From Corythucha ciliata (lineage: Eukaryota; Arthropoda; Insecta; Hemiptera; Tingidae): a stretch of 64,000 nt of DNA. The translations under genes were made by a program, and so were the position numbers. The stretch lies in the NCBI GenBank assembly GCA_038030265.1, contig CM075938.1:6239009-6303008 (forward strand), given 5' to 3'. The notes below the pieces were generated by a model. It was given only the letters and a program-made list of their open reading frames with translations. It was not told the DNA's origin and searched no databases. Numbering within the stretch: position 1 is the stretch's first letter; every line of letters starts with the position of its first letter. Below are positions 1-12,000 of the stretch, in pieces.

Positions 1-96
1 CTGGCTTTTCCAACTCGAAAAATGGCGGGTCACCGGAAACAGGTCATTTTTATTTAATTTCCAAACTGTAATTCTTTGAAAAACGATGAATGACAG

Positions 97-3000
97 GTGT
101 CCTCACCATACGAATTACCATATTTTCTACTACTTTTACGACGGTTTGAAAGCTAAGGGTGAGCTCGAAAAATACAAGTTGGATCCCAACCGGCAATACT
201 GTTACCTAAGACGTGACATCGATGACGCTGACAAAGACCCCAAGGTATTCAACGCCAGCGTGGCGGTTGTGGGGGGGGGGGAGGGAGTGTAAGTCATTTT
301 TAAATGTAAAATTTTTAGGTTTCTCCAGGCCCCCGTGAAGACCCGGAAGGAAATGTAGAATGGTTTGAAAGAATCAATAAAACGTTGACAGATTTGGAGT
401 TCACCGAGAGTGACACTGAGTTCGTGTGGAAAGTTCTGGCAGCTGTTATTCTTCTGGGTGAAGTCGAGTACAAAGAAAATGACGACGGTAATGCTGACAT
501 CAAAGACGTCGATATTGTTGAGAGAAGTAGGACGAAAAACGACTTAAACTATTTTGATACGAATGAATGTAGTTTTCCCAATTATTTTTATTTTTTAAAA
601 AAAGTTGCGCATCTTTTGAGCGTCGATAGCAAGCGCCTCGCTTGGGGCCTCTGCAACTACTGCGTCGTCGAAAATGATACGGCGGCACGTCGAAAACACT
701 CTCGACCCGAAGCGCTTCAAGCTCGTAACGTTTTAGCTCAAACGATGTACGCCAGACTGGTTGACTGGCTCATAAATAACATCAACGTAAAATTATCAAT
801 CACAAGGGCCGTATTGTAAGATTCCCCCCCCCCCTCTTGAATATAACGTTTTTTTTCTCTTCCTAATTTCATTTATTTCTATCAAAGCGGCGATCCGCAT
901 GTGGTCAATATTTTGGACATGTTTGGTTTCGAGTGTTACTCATCTAACGGGGTTGAACAACTGTTTGTAAATTCCTTGAATGAACAACTTCATTACTTCT
1001 ACAACCAGAAAATATTCATATCAGAAATGGTTTGTGCTCCCCCTTCCCTTAGCAAGGTTTCAATTCTTCTGGGGAAAAATTGGTTAAACATGTCTGCAGC
1101 AAGATGAAGAGGAGGATGACATCGAACCCGTTCAATTATCATTTTACAATAATCGTGACACAATGGATGAAATTCTAAACAAACCCAACGGGTTAATGCA
1201 CATACTGGACGAGGCAAATAAAATGAATCTGGAGGCTGACTACGTTCTCGGTGAGAAATTCAACTGTCTCAAGCCACACACAAAATTATCATCTACTTCT
1301 TCTCTCTCCCCTGACCTTTCCTCGTTCATTTTATTTTAAAAGGCAAACTGCAAAAAAAGTCGGAGAGTCACCATGTGAAAAGAGAGGACGATGAACACTT
1401 TTCAGTGGCACATTACACCGGTAAGGTGACCTACGAAGCGGACACGGTTTGCTCCAAGAATCGTGATTTCCTACCGCCTGAACTGACGGAAGTTTTGAGA
1501 CAGTCGGAAAACACGGAAATTAAAACTTTGTTCACCAACAAATTGTCAAGGTATAATCAAGAGTTGTTGAAAGAAAACTGAGTATAGAAAGGAGTGGGCG
1601 GGGGGAGAGATAAAAATGACTCGGTTTACAGGTCGGGAAATGTGACGATCACCATGGAAAAAGTCGCCCCTATGAAGGCCAAGGGGAAAAAGAAATGGGG
1701 CGCTGCATTGCTTGCCGATTCCAGCAAATTGAGGGTATGTTGCAGAGTCAATTTGTTACATTTGGGAGGGTGCAGGGATGGGCAGTTCTCTCTCTCCTAT
1801 AGATCCGAAAGCGCAGCCGTAGTGAGGCAGCGTATTCACAATCCCCCTACCACCGGAATCACGTAGATATTTTTTGAGACAGTCGGAAAACACAAAAATT
1901 AAAACTTTGTTCACCAACAAGTTGTCAAGGTATAATCCAGAAAATATCAAATTTCGTAGGCATTCGTCAGGATTTTGGCGCTGTTTCATGATACCGTTTA
2001 GCCTGGGTTTAGCCGCGCCACAAAATAGGCCCAGAAACTGACAATTTTGCTTGAAATGTGACCGTGGAGGCGTGAACTGACGAACTCACTTGAAATTTCC
2101 ATTCCATATTCACCTTCATTTAGCTCCGAATCGGTCGTTCATAAAACAATGGGCGATCTCGATCCGGCTGGAACGTGGAGGAAGCTGTTCACACATTAAA
2201 ACAGTTATCAATACTTGCAGTTTCTCAAAAATCAAGATCCAAATATTGTAATGTCACTGCAGTTAAGACCCCAAACTTCCTGTTCCTTTGAAATTAGGCC
2301 GCGAAACTTGCCATTTCACAAAAAATAAGAACGACATTTTTGTGATTTCGACGGAATTTAGACCCCAAACAATTGGAAAAACAGAATAATAGTCGCGTTT
2401 GCACACTCAAAAAACGGTATATTCTTTATTATTCAACGGACAGTGTCTTCCATTTGTTATCGTACATCCTACTTCAAAACTCGTCAGTTTCACAAAGCCC
2501 CCGATAGGGTTCCCTCTGACGTCACAAGTCCAATTTTACATATTTATTTTGTATTGCTTTCAACACCCTCCCTCAATAAAAATAAAAAATCAAAATTTAA
2601 AAGAAAATCAATTTAACCCCAATTTTTGACGACATTTTTCAAACAGAGTCTTGTTTAAAGGTTTAGTGAAGATGTCGCCGACCTGTTCGTTTGAGACTAG
2701 GTATTCCAGATGGATAGTCCGATCCTCTATCTTTTCCCTTGTGAAGTGGTGTCGTATTTCCACGTGTTTCATTCTCCGGTGGCTTTCTGGATTTCTAGCC
2801 ACACGAATCGTCGATTGATTGTCCTCGTAGATTGTCGTTGGACTCTGTTGAGGACAGTCCAAATCACCCAACACTCGACGAATCCAGCAGGCTTCACTGG
2901 TTGCCAAACTCAAGGCTATGTATTCGGCCTCTGTGGAAGACAAAGCCACAGTCGGCTGCTTCTTCGAGGCCCATGATACGCAGTTGCCACCGACCATGAA

Positions 3001-6000
3001 AACATACCCCGATGTAGACTTCCGTTCCTTCTGATCTCCTCCCCAGTCTGAATCTGAATACCCCTCTAGAGCTGGCGAGTCAAGGGTTTGTCGGTAGGTA
3101 AGTTTGAGAGTCACGGTTCCTTTGTCATACCTCAGAACACGTTTCAAAGCTTTCCATAAGTCTTCGCTGGCTTCACTTTGAAATCGACTCAAGTAAGAGA
3201 GGCTGGAACATAAATCTGGCCTTGTGCCTAGCATGGCGTACATCAGCGATCCGATGAGCTGTCGACAGTTGGTCTCAACCGTTTTATCTGGATTCTTTTC
3301 TGTTTCTATCACAACGTTGGACTCTAATGGCGTGCTGGAAACAGGCTTACAGTCTTCCATTGCGAACTTCCTCAATACTTCTCTGAGATAATCGGTCTGA
3401 TTTATGGTTAGGATGCCATCTTTTACATTTTGTTCGATCTGGATTCCCAAAAAGTTTGCCGCTAAGCCGAGATCTTTCATTTTAAAGTATTTCTTCAGTA
3501 TTGATTTCAACTGGTTTACTTCCGCTTCATCCGTTCCGCAAATTAATAAGTCGTCAACGTAGAGTACGATGTATATGCGACTGGTTTCTGACCTTCTGGC
3601 GTAGAGGCAATAATCATTTTTTGATCTTGAAAATCCCTCTCTTGTCATGACGGAGTTGAATTTTTCGTTCCAACATCTTGGTGAACCTTTTAGACCATAA
3701 ATCGACTTGTTCAGCCTAACTACTCGATTTTTGTCGACATTCAAGCCTTCAGGCAACTCCATGAAGACTTCGTCTTTAATTTCTCCGTGCAGAAAAGCGC
3801 TTTTCGGCTTCGGCATTCCCACTTGATTCACTACGGCAAGTAGAATCCTCATTGTTGTAGATCTCTGACACATCTTGTTTTTCATAGTGCTGCTGAAATC
3901 CTTTTGCTACGAGACGTGCCTTGAAAGTATCGCCGTTCGAGTCCTTTTTTCGTCGAAATACCCATCTACAGCCAACGACACGGGCATTTTTTGGACGATC
4001 TATTTCCTCCCACGTGTTATTTTCCAGTAGGCTTTTCAATTCAGCTGAAATAGCCTCCTTCCAGTTTTCAGCATTGTCTCCATTCATTGCTTCGCAGTAA
4101 TTTACTGGGTCGTTTACATCGGCGACTAGAGAAAGCTCGTACTCATTGAATCTGCTTGGTGGTTTTATTTGACGTCTGTCTCTTAGGGTCACACCATCCG
4201 AACGTCGAGGCTGGTTTCTGGATGGGTCATCAGACACACTTTACTCATTGACGCCATCATCTTCCGGGTTAATTTCATCAGCGATTTGATTTCCTCCGCA
4301 ATCGTCCGTTCCGTCAACCTCTTCGTCTAGATCCGAGTTTTCTTCCAGCAAAATTCCTCGGCTGCATTGTTGTGTATTGTCGGTTTCCTTGGATTAATTT
4401 TCTGTTTCTTTTTCTTGGATAAATAGCAAATCACGAGACACCTCAATCTTCTGATCCAAAAGTACTCGATAGGCTTTCGTATTTTCCGCGTAACCTACAA
4501 AAATTCCTTGTTTACTCTTCGGGTCCCATTTTTGTCTTTTTTGATCGTGCACACGTACCATTACAGGTGATCCAAAGACTCGAAGCAAGCGGGAGTCGAA
4601 GTTTTTCTTGAACCACAATTGATAAGGCGTTTTCCCTTCTTCTGGACTAGGACCAGTGCGATTTAAGACAAAGACAGCGGTGTTCACTGCCTCTGCCTAC
4701 AAAACTTTCGATAAGCTTTTGGCGTGCAACATCGTGTGCGCGGCTTCAACCACAGTCCTCATTTCACGTTCTATTCGACCATTCTGTTGGGGTGTGTATG
4801 GGATTGATGTTTGATGTCGAATACCCTTCCTCTCGAATGCCGATTTGAGCTCACAGTTAACGAATTCGGTTCCACAGTCTGACCTGAAGATTTTTGTCTT
4901 ATTTCCGGTCAGGTTGATAAAGCTTAAAATTTTATCTTTGGCTTCCGATTTGTTTTTCAAGAAATAAACGGCACGATACTTTGAGAAATCATCCTTGAGA
5001 AGTAGAAAATATCTTGAACCACCGATGGACATTTCTTCCATAGGTCCACAGAGATCAGCATGGATGAGTTCTCCAGCATAACTCGCTCTTGACGAACTTT
5101 CACTGAATGGGCGTTTGGCGTGCTTCCCCACGAAACAAGCTTTGCAATTAATCTCCAAATGACTCGGGATGTTGAGGTCATTGGCCTTCAGCCAATTTTT
5201 AACGTGACGTGCGTTTTGGTGTGCCAGCTTTTCGTGCCAAAGCTGCAAATCGGATATCTCAGCAATAGTACTTAATGATTCACACTCGGTCGCTTCCGCT
5301 TTCACTGTTCTGTGAATTATTTTGTACAGCTGTTTATCTCTTACAGCTTCCAGAGACACCTATCCGTTTTTGTTTTTCAGCACGCATGATTTGTGGTCAG
5401 AAGACAACGTATACCCTTTGTCCAATGCCGTGCCTACGGAAAACAAGTTTACTTTTAAATCAGGAACGTACAGTACATCATCATGTCTGATGGATTTCCA
5501 TTCCGGTCCCACTTTGACTTCTAGTGATACGGATCCTCGTCCCACGGCTTCAATTTCCGTTCCGTCCCCAACTTTTACTTTGATCGGATCATACAGTGAG
5601 GTCAGATTTGAGAAGAAATTCGATTGACATGACATGTGTTGGCTGACTCCAGTGTCGACGTACCAGTCGTTACATTTTGTTTCCCCGTGAAACAACGCGA
5701 GAGTAATGAAAGCCTCGCCTTTCTGGTTTTCTTTTAACTTCCGAAATCGGCAGTCTCGCTGGAGATGTCCAACCTTTTTACAATAGTGACACGTTTTTGG
5801 CTTGACCGAAAAGTTCGAACGTTTACACTCTGCTTTCTAGTGGCCCTTCGGGCCACATCCGAAGCACACTCCCTTTTCTTTGTTTTCTCCTTTGAAACCT
5901 CTCGCAGCCAAGGCCGTCTCTTGCGTCGACGTTCCCTCACAACCTTTTCTTTCTTCTTCTATCAATAGGCGGGCCGTAAGATTGTTGAGACTTTGTTTTT

Positions 6001-9000
6001 CGATCGGAACAGATTCCCAGGCCGAGACAAAATGCTTGAATGATTCAGGCAAACTCATAATGATTTTCGTTATTATCATTTGTTCCGACAGTTTTTCCCC
6101 TAACATCTTCAATTGGGAAACGTTGTCATTCACTTTTGATGTGAAAGAAGCTACTCCCTCGCCATCGTACTTTAAATTGAAGAACTTTTGTTGGAGTAAG
6201 TGCGTACTCACCTCAGACTTGTGTTCATATACGGACAAGAGCTTTTCCCACATACCCGCTGAAGTTTCGCAATTTAGCAGGTGGCTCATTGGTCCCACCT
6301 CCAATCGTGACACAATGATTTCCTGAGCCTTCACGTCTTTTCGAACCCACTCCTTGCCTTCGTTACTTTCCACATCCTCGGGTTTCAAGTCCACACCGGT
6401 AACTACACCGTATAGCGTATACACCTTTCGACTTTAGAGCGATCCCGACTTGGAACTTCCACAAGCCCCAATTGCTCGGTCCAATTAACTTTACCACTTG
6501 AGTGGGCTGTTCCATTATTAACACCACTGACAATTCCGATCCCGCTTTTTTGTTTATTCGACTGTCCTTCCTTACCGCGACTACCACTTAACAACTTAAT
6601 CCGCCGCTGGGCCCATAACCAATTGGAAAAACAGAATAATAGTCGCGTTTGCACACTCAAAAAACGGTATATTCTTTATTATTCAACGGACAGTGTCTTC
6701 CATTTGTTATCGTACATCCTACTTCAAAACTCGTCGGTTTCACAAAGCCACCGATAGGGTTCCCTCTGACGTCACAAGTCCAATTTTACATATTTATTTT
6801 GTATTGCTTTCAACACAAACCACCTATTTCGTTAAAATTAAGCCCTGAAATTTACATTTTCACCGGAATCAAACATGCATTTTCGCATAATGTGAGGGGG
6901 GGGGGCACGGATTTTTTCAAGCTTAAAGAGCTCGGTCACTTTTGAAAAAGGCCCTGAAACTTCCTGTTCCATTGAAATTAAGCCTCTAAACATGAATTTT
7001 GCAAGAATTAAGACTTGAAAGTCACTTTGCCGCGGATATTCGGCCGTGGAACTTCCATTTCCTGCGTATTAGCTAGGCAACAAGCTCTGTTAGGGCTGGA
7101 CAGCTTGTTAAATCCACCACTATACGAGAAAAAAAAGAAAAAAAAAAGCCCTTCTCAAGCCCTGCCCACACGATGGAATATTTGAAGCTAAACTGCATGC
7201 TGGATATTTAAAAACTTCCGGTCACTACCAAGGAGCATATGTCTTCAAAAAACCAGCATGCAATATAACTTTAAAAATTGCATCGTGTGATCAGGGCTTA
7301 AGACCCTGAACTTGCAATTTGAGTACTAATATCCAAAGCCCCGAAACAATAACTTTTTCCGGGTTGCAATTACACTGCTATTCTTCAGGGTATGGGAGGA
7401 GTCAAGGGCCTTGGGAGCCGACCGAAAAATATAGGTCAAGGAACTTGCAATTTCACCGAAATTAGGACCTGAAACTTGCAATTCAGCGAAAAATGTGCCT
7501 GGAAACATCTATAATTTCACAGATACTTACTTACAAAATGTTTCGAATTTGTTGGGGTAACGGCTCGGCAGAGTCTTGGCCTCGTCAACTCACGACGCGA
7601 TTGGTCGTGGCCGGCTAGTATAGAGTCCGAGATGTCAAAAAAATTGAAAGTTGCAATTTCAAGGATATTTTAGCATTGAAACTTTTAAAATTAAACGGTC
7701 CGTAACTTACAATTTTGATTACATTTAAGACCCGAAACTTGCATTTTCGCAAGAATCAAGACTCAAAGAACCAAAACTATTGATTTAACATATTTTATTC
7801 AGCCAGGAAACTTGAAATACCGCTCAAATTAGGATACAAACATGCAAACTCATTCAATTTTGAACTGTCAAATGAATTAAAATTCAAATTCCAAGCTAAG
7901 GGCACAGTCCGGGACTGGTTTGCCCAGGGATCACGACCATACATACAGTTTCGTTGAAATTAGGACGTAAAAATTACAAAATCGCAAGTATCCAGTCAGA
8001 AAAAGTCCAACTCCGCGGCAATTTTCCTTTAAAATTGTGCGGTTATGCGTAAGAAAATCTGCCCTGACGTGACCATCTAGCCCGGGTTCCACGTTCACTA
8101 TACGAAAGACCTCCGAAACTTGAAATTCCGCAAAAACAAATACGAGAAACAGCCAATTTAACGAGAATAAATACCGAAAACTAGAAATTTCAACCCAAAA
8201 CTGGCAAACTGACAGATGTTTAGCTCAGAGTGCTGTAATAATTTATTGGCAATATTTGCCAGGCTTTGGGTTCTGGTCGCAGCTGGCAAGCCGTAGATCC
8301 ATGAGCTCTAAAAAAAAACCCGAAACTTCAATTTATCGCAAGGGGTATGCCTATAAACTTGCGATTTGCAGGATATTTAAACCCGAAACTTAACACTGCA
8401 ATTGAATGAAATTATACATTTAGCGCCGTATAATGTTATTTTGTGGGTATTCCACTCCAATTGACTGCAAAAGCAGGTAAGATTGGAAATGGATATAATA
8501 AATATTTCTGTCCCCGGTATTTTTAATTAATAAATTAATTAAACTGATGTTATCCGGACGACGATGGAAGGGCATAGCCCAACACAATTGGAGTTTCGAG
8601 AAAAAATGGCTCCCCGGCGGGATTTGAACCCGCAACCTCTGGATTACCTCCTGGAGTCCCCTCGGAGTACGACTCCCAAAGGCGTCTCCGTGGCGCAATT
8701 GGCAGCGTGCTGGACTGGTAATCAAGAGGTTGCGGGTTCAAATCCCGCCGGGGAGCCATTTTTTCTTGAAACTCCAATTGTGTTGGGCTATGCCCTTCCA
8801 TCGTCGTCCGGATAACATCAGTTTAATTAATTTATTAATTAAAATTGAAAAATTTGTCATCAATTTTAGCTGTGATTATCGATTTTCACAATTATAGCTG
8901 CGAATTGTTGGTTTTTCATCTATTAACGTTGAATTAGCGGGTTTTCTTAATTTTAGCCTCGCACTCCACTCAAGAACAGGATGTTAGCGTTTTTCAAAAT

Positions 9001-12000
9001 ATCAGCCGCGAATTTGCAATTTTTATTCCAATTTTAGCCGTGTAATTCATGATTGTCTCTACGTTCGCCAATGCCTTAAAACAAAAATTCTCCCCTCCCT
9101 CAAAATTTCCTCCAGAAACCGAGAATCAGGGGCGGATACAGGGGGAGGGCGATCGGGCTGAGCCCGTAGGGCCGGAGGCCCCGAGGGCCAGTGCGGCCGG
9201 AGGGCCGATGCCTGCCCCCCCCCCACCCTTCAACTCATTGACGGATCCTAGTCCTCCTGAGAAAACTGGTAACTACAGATTAATTTTTCTCGGTAATGGT
9301 CCTTAAGGTAAACCTACAGAATCCCGGAACTGGCCTATTATAGGTACAATGAGACAAATGAGAAAACCTATCAAGTAGGGTTTTCTTAAAACCGGGACAA
9401 CCTTCAACCCATGACTCAAGACACAAGGCTGTTTTATAGCGTATAGCTTAGCAGTTGGTTCAAAATTCACTCATTGAGAACATCCGAATACACGTACTCT
9501 AAAGGACTGCCGCAGCAGTTTGTGCCTCACCGTCATATGCTGCATACATTTTCCCCATAATTTGCTGTCTTATATCTGCACCGATACCGATTTTATGGTC
9601 CCGTTGCAATCTTCAGGGAACTGGGCGTTAGGACTTGATCGGGGACTTAGACATACTTTCTCGTTAGATTCAGCTCAGCAAAGCAGATTGTAATCTTTGT
9701 GTGTAGTTTTTTCTCTTCCACCCAGGGGCGCCGTGTCCTTAGGAGCGCGTCTAGCAAAATGAGCAGGGGAGAAGGAAGGTGGACGAGAAAAAATGACCTA
9801 AGAAGCCCATTTGACTTATGAATATTTCAAAACTATAAAATAGCCGAAAATTGAAGTTTTTTTTTTTCAATTTTAGCCGTGGATTAACGAGCTTTTCCTC
9901 TACACTTTGTCCACGAATAGGCGATTTTCCTTAATCTTAGCTGCGAAGAAGCATTTTTATCCCATGTTAGCGATTTTTCTCAATTTTTTCAATGAATTGA
10001 AGTTTTCCTAGATTTTTGCAGGAAATTAGCGATTTTTTACCTTTTCAGCAGTGAATTAACACTTTGAGCTGCAAGTATAGCGATTGTCGTTGATTTCAGC
10101 CGCGCTAATTAATTAGTTAATTTCTCAATAGTGGCCGCAACTTTTTTTTTTCAACTTTTAGCTAGAGACTAGCGCTTTTCCCAGGTATACGTCCGAAGTT
10201 GCCTTCAGAAGCAACCGATTATTGTCTTTTGCTGAATTTTAGCCCCGAGTCAGCGTTATTACTAAATTTTAGTCGTGAATTGGCGTTTTCTCTAATATAG
10301 CCGTGAATTAGCCGACTTTTTTCATTTGAATCCGCGAACGAACGTTTTTTCTAGACTATCCGCCAATTATCGGACTTTTTACAAATTTTAGCTGCCAATT
10401 AATTATCTATTCTTTTCAATTAAGTCCGCGACATTGGATTGTTCCAAGTTTAGCCGCTAAGTAGCGCTTTTTGTCAAACTTCATTAGAGAAGCTATTTTT
10501 CTCAATTTTTGCCGTGGATTAGCGTATGTCCCAATTTTAGCAGCTAATTAGCCATTCTTCTCAATTTCAGCAGTGAATTGTGGCTTTCCACTTTTTTATC
10601 CGCGAACAGGCAATTTTTTTGCAATTTCAGATGCGAACTTGTCATTTTTCTCGATTTTAGCCCCGAATTAGCGTGTTTTTTTCTATCGTATAGCCTTGGC
10701 GTTTTTTTTTTTGCCTTTTAGCGCTTGCAGAGAAGCAAAAACTGCCTCACGTCTCAATTTTACCAACAGCAAATTAGCTTATTTTCTTCTGCTGAAAGGC
10801 TGAAAGGTATTTTAGGCATTAAGTGGCATCTATACACTGCGAATCAGCTATTTTTTCTCAATTTCGGTCTGGATGTTTCATCGAGATTCCGCGAATGAAG
10901 GCTTTTGAACAGTTTTTTCCACAAATACTAGTGATTTTTCCCAACTTTTTGCAGCCGTTGGTACTTGCCTGCAAGAATAGCATATTAGTACGCCTTTTCA
11001 TCTTTATCCGCTTACGGACCTAAGAAAAACAAACTGGGGAGCAGCGTATTCTCTCTATTTTAGCCGCGAAGTTACCCCCAGAAGGCTGCGTTTTCTCTCA
11101 ATTTGAGCCTTCAGAATAAGCGCTTTTGTGGGCTAAATGGATTATTCAGCTACACTCCTTGCTTATCACCTGCAGGCACTCCATCCTGGGTTGGATGGAT
11201 TGAAAATCGTCGAAAGGAGCCAATATCGCTGTCAAACTGCACGCCAAAAACTCGTTTTCACGTGTACCTACAAACATGAACATAAGCTATGTCATCACTA
11301 GTGCCTTTTCGCGTGTGTCAGAGCCATGCGTCATAGCAGGCGGTGTGTTGAACGTGAGGAATGCGCTATTGCATGCCTCAAAAAGCTGGAAGGATATCAG
11401 AATTTGCGGGCATAGCTTGGACGCATGCGTTGTTGAAAGTTGAAAAGGCGTGTTGAAAAGACGAAAGCGCACAAGTAGAGACATAGTTATACATCCTTAA
11501 TATTCACCTTTTTAGGTCCACATAGGGTGCTCGCGGCGATCCGGCCCCCTCACCCCTGTCTCGGTACGCTACTAATTCACGGACAAAAGTAAGAAAAAGC
11601 GCTTCTTCGTGGCTCATATTTCCTTAAAGCTTCCGCGAATAAATTACAGAAAAAGCGCTAGTTCATGAATGAAATTGAAAAAAATGGCTCATTAGCGGTT
11701 AAGATCAAGAAAAATACGAACTCACCGCAAAAACTCAGAAAAAACGCTAATTCACCGCTAAAATGGCGAAAAATCGCTAATCCACCGATAAAATTGAGAA
11801 GCGCTCAAGTGAGGAAAAACGCTAATTTGCTATTTAAATGGACAAAACGTCAAATTCGCAGCTTCTAAAGGTAGCTTTGTGCCAGAAAGTGAAAACATCG
11901 CTAATTCACAGCCAAATTCAGAAAAAGCTTTACGTAGTTCGCGACGCAAATTGGGTAAAAACTCTAATTCGTGGCTGAAAGGTATAAAAATCTATAATTT

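Larger units (their letters stand above)
2371..6815 (-). mobile_element. Copia-type LTR retrotransposon, full length but inactivated
   Basis: Bounded by two 195-bp LTRs and a perfect 5-bp target duplication CAAAC (2366-2370 and 6816-6820). On the minus strand the LTR starts TGTTG. A primer-binding site TGGTTATGGGCCCAGC, resembling the initiator-Met tRNA site of Copia elements, lies just inside the 5' LTR (about 6604-6620). A purine tract (2566-2575) abuts the 3' LTR. Domain order is gag, CCHC zinc knuckles, protease, integrase, reverse transcriptase and RNase H, the Copia order. The LTRs differ at 2 positions, so insertion was recent, yet the frame is broken by several stops and shifts. Confidence 0.95.

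Noticed and set aside
4694..5839. Repeated Trp-to-stop changes (also near 24844 in BEL) as evidence of RNA editing or deaminase attack
   Set aside because: Only about three cases among many other kinds of breaks; too few to distinguish from ordinary decay.
8550..8815. Two similar 83-codon open frames on opposite strands
   Set aside because: They are mirror images produced by the inverted arms of the tRNA foldback, not genes.
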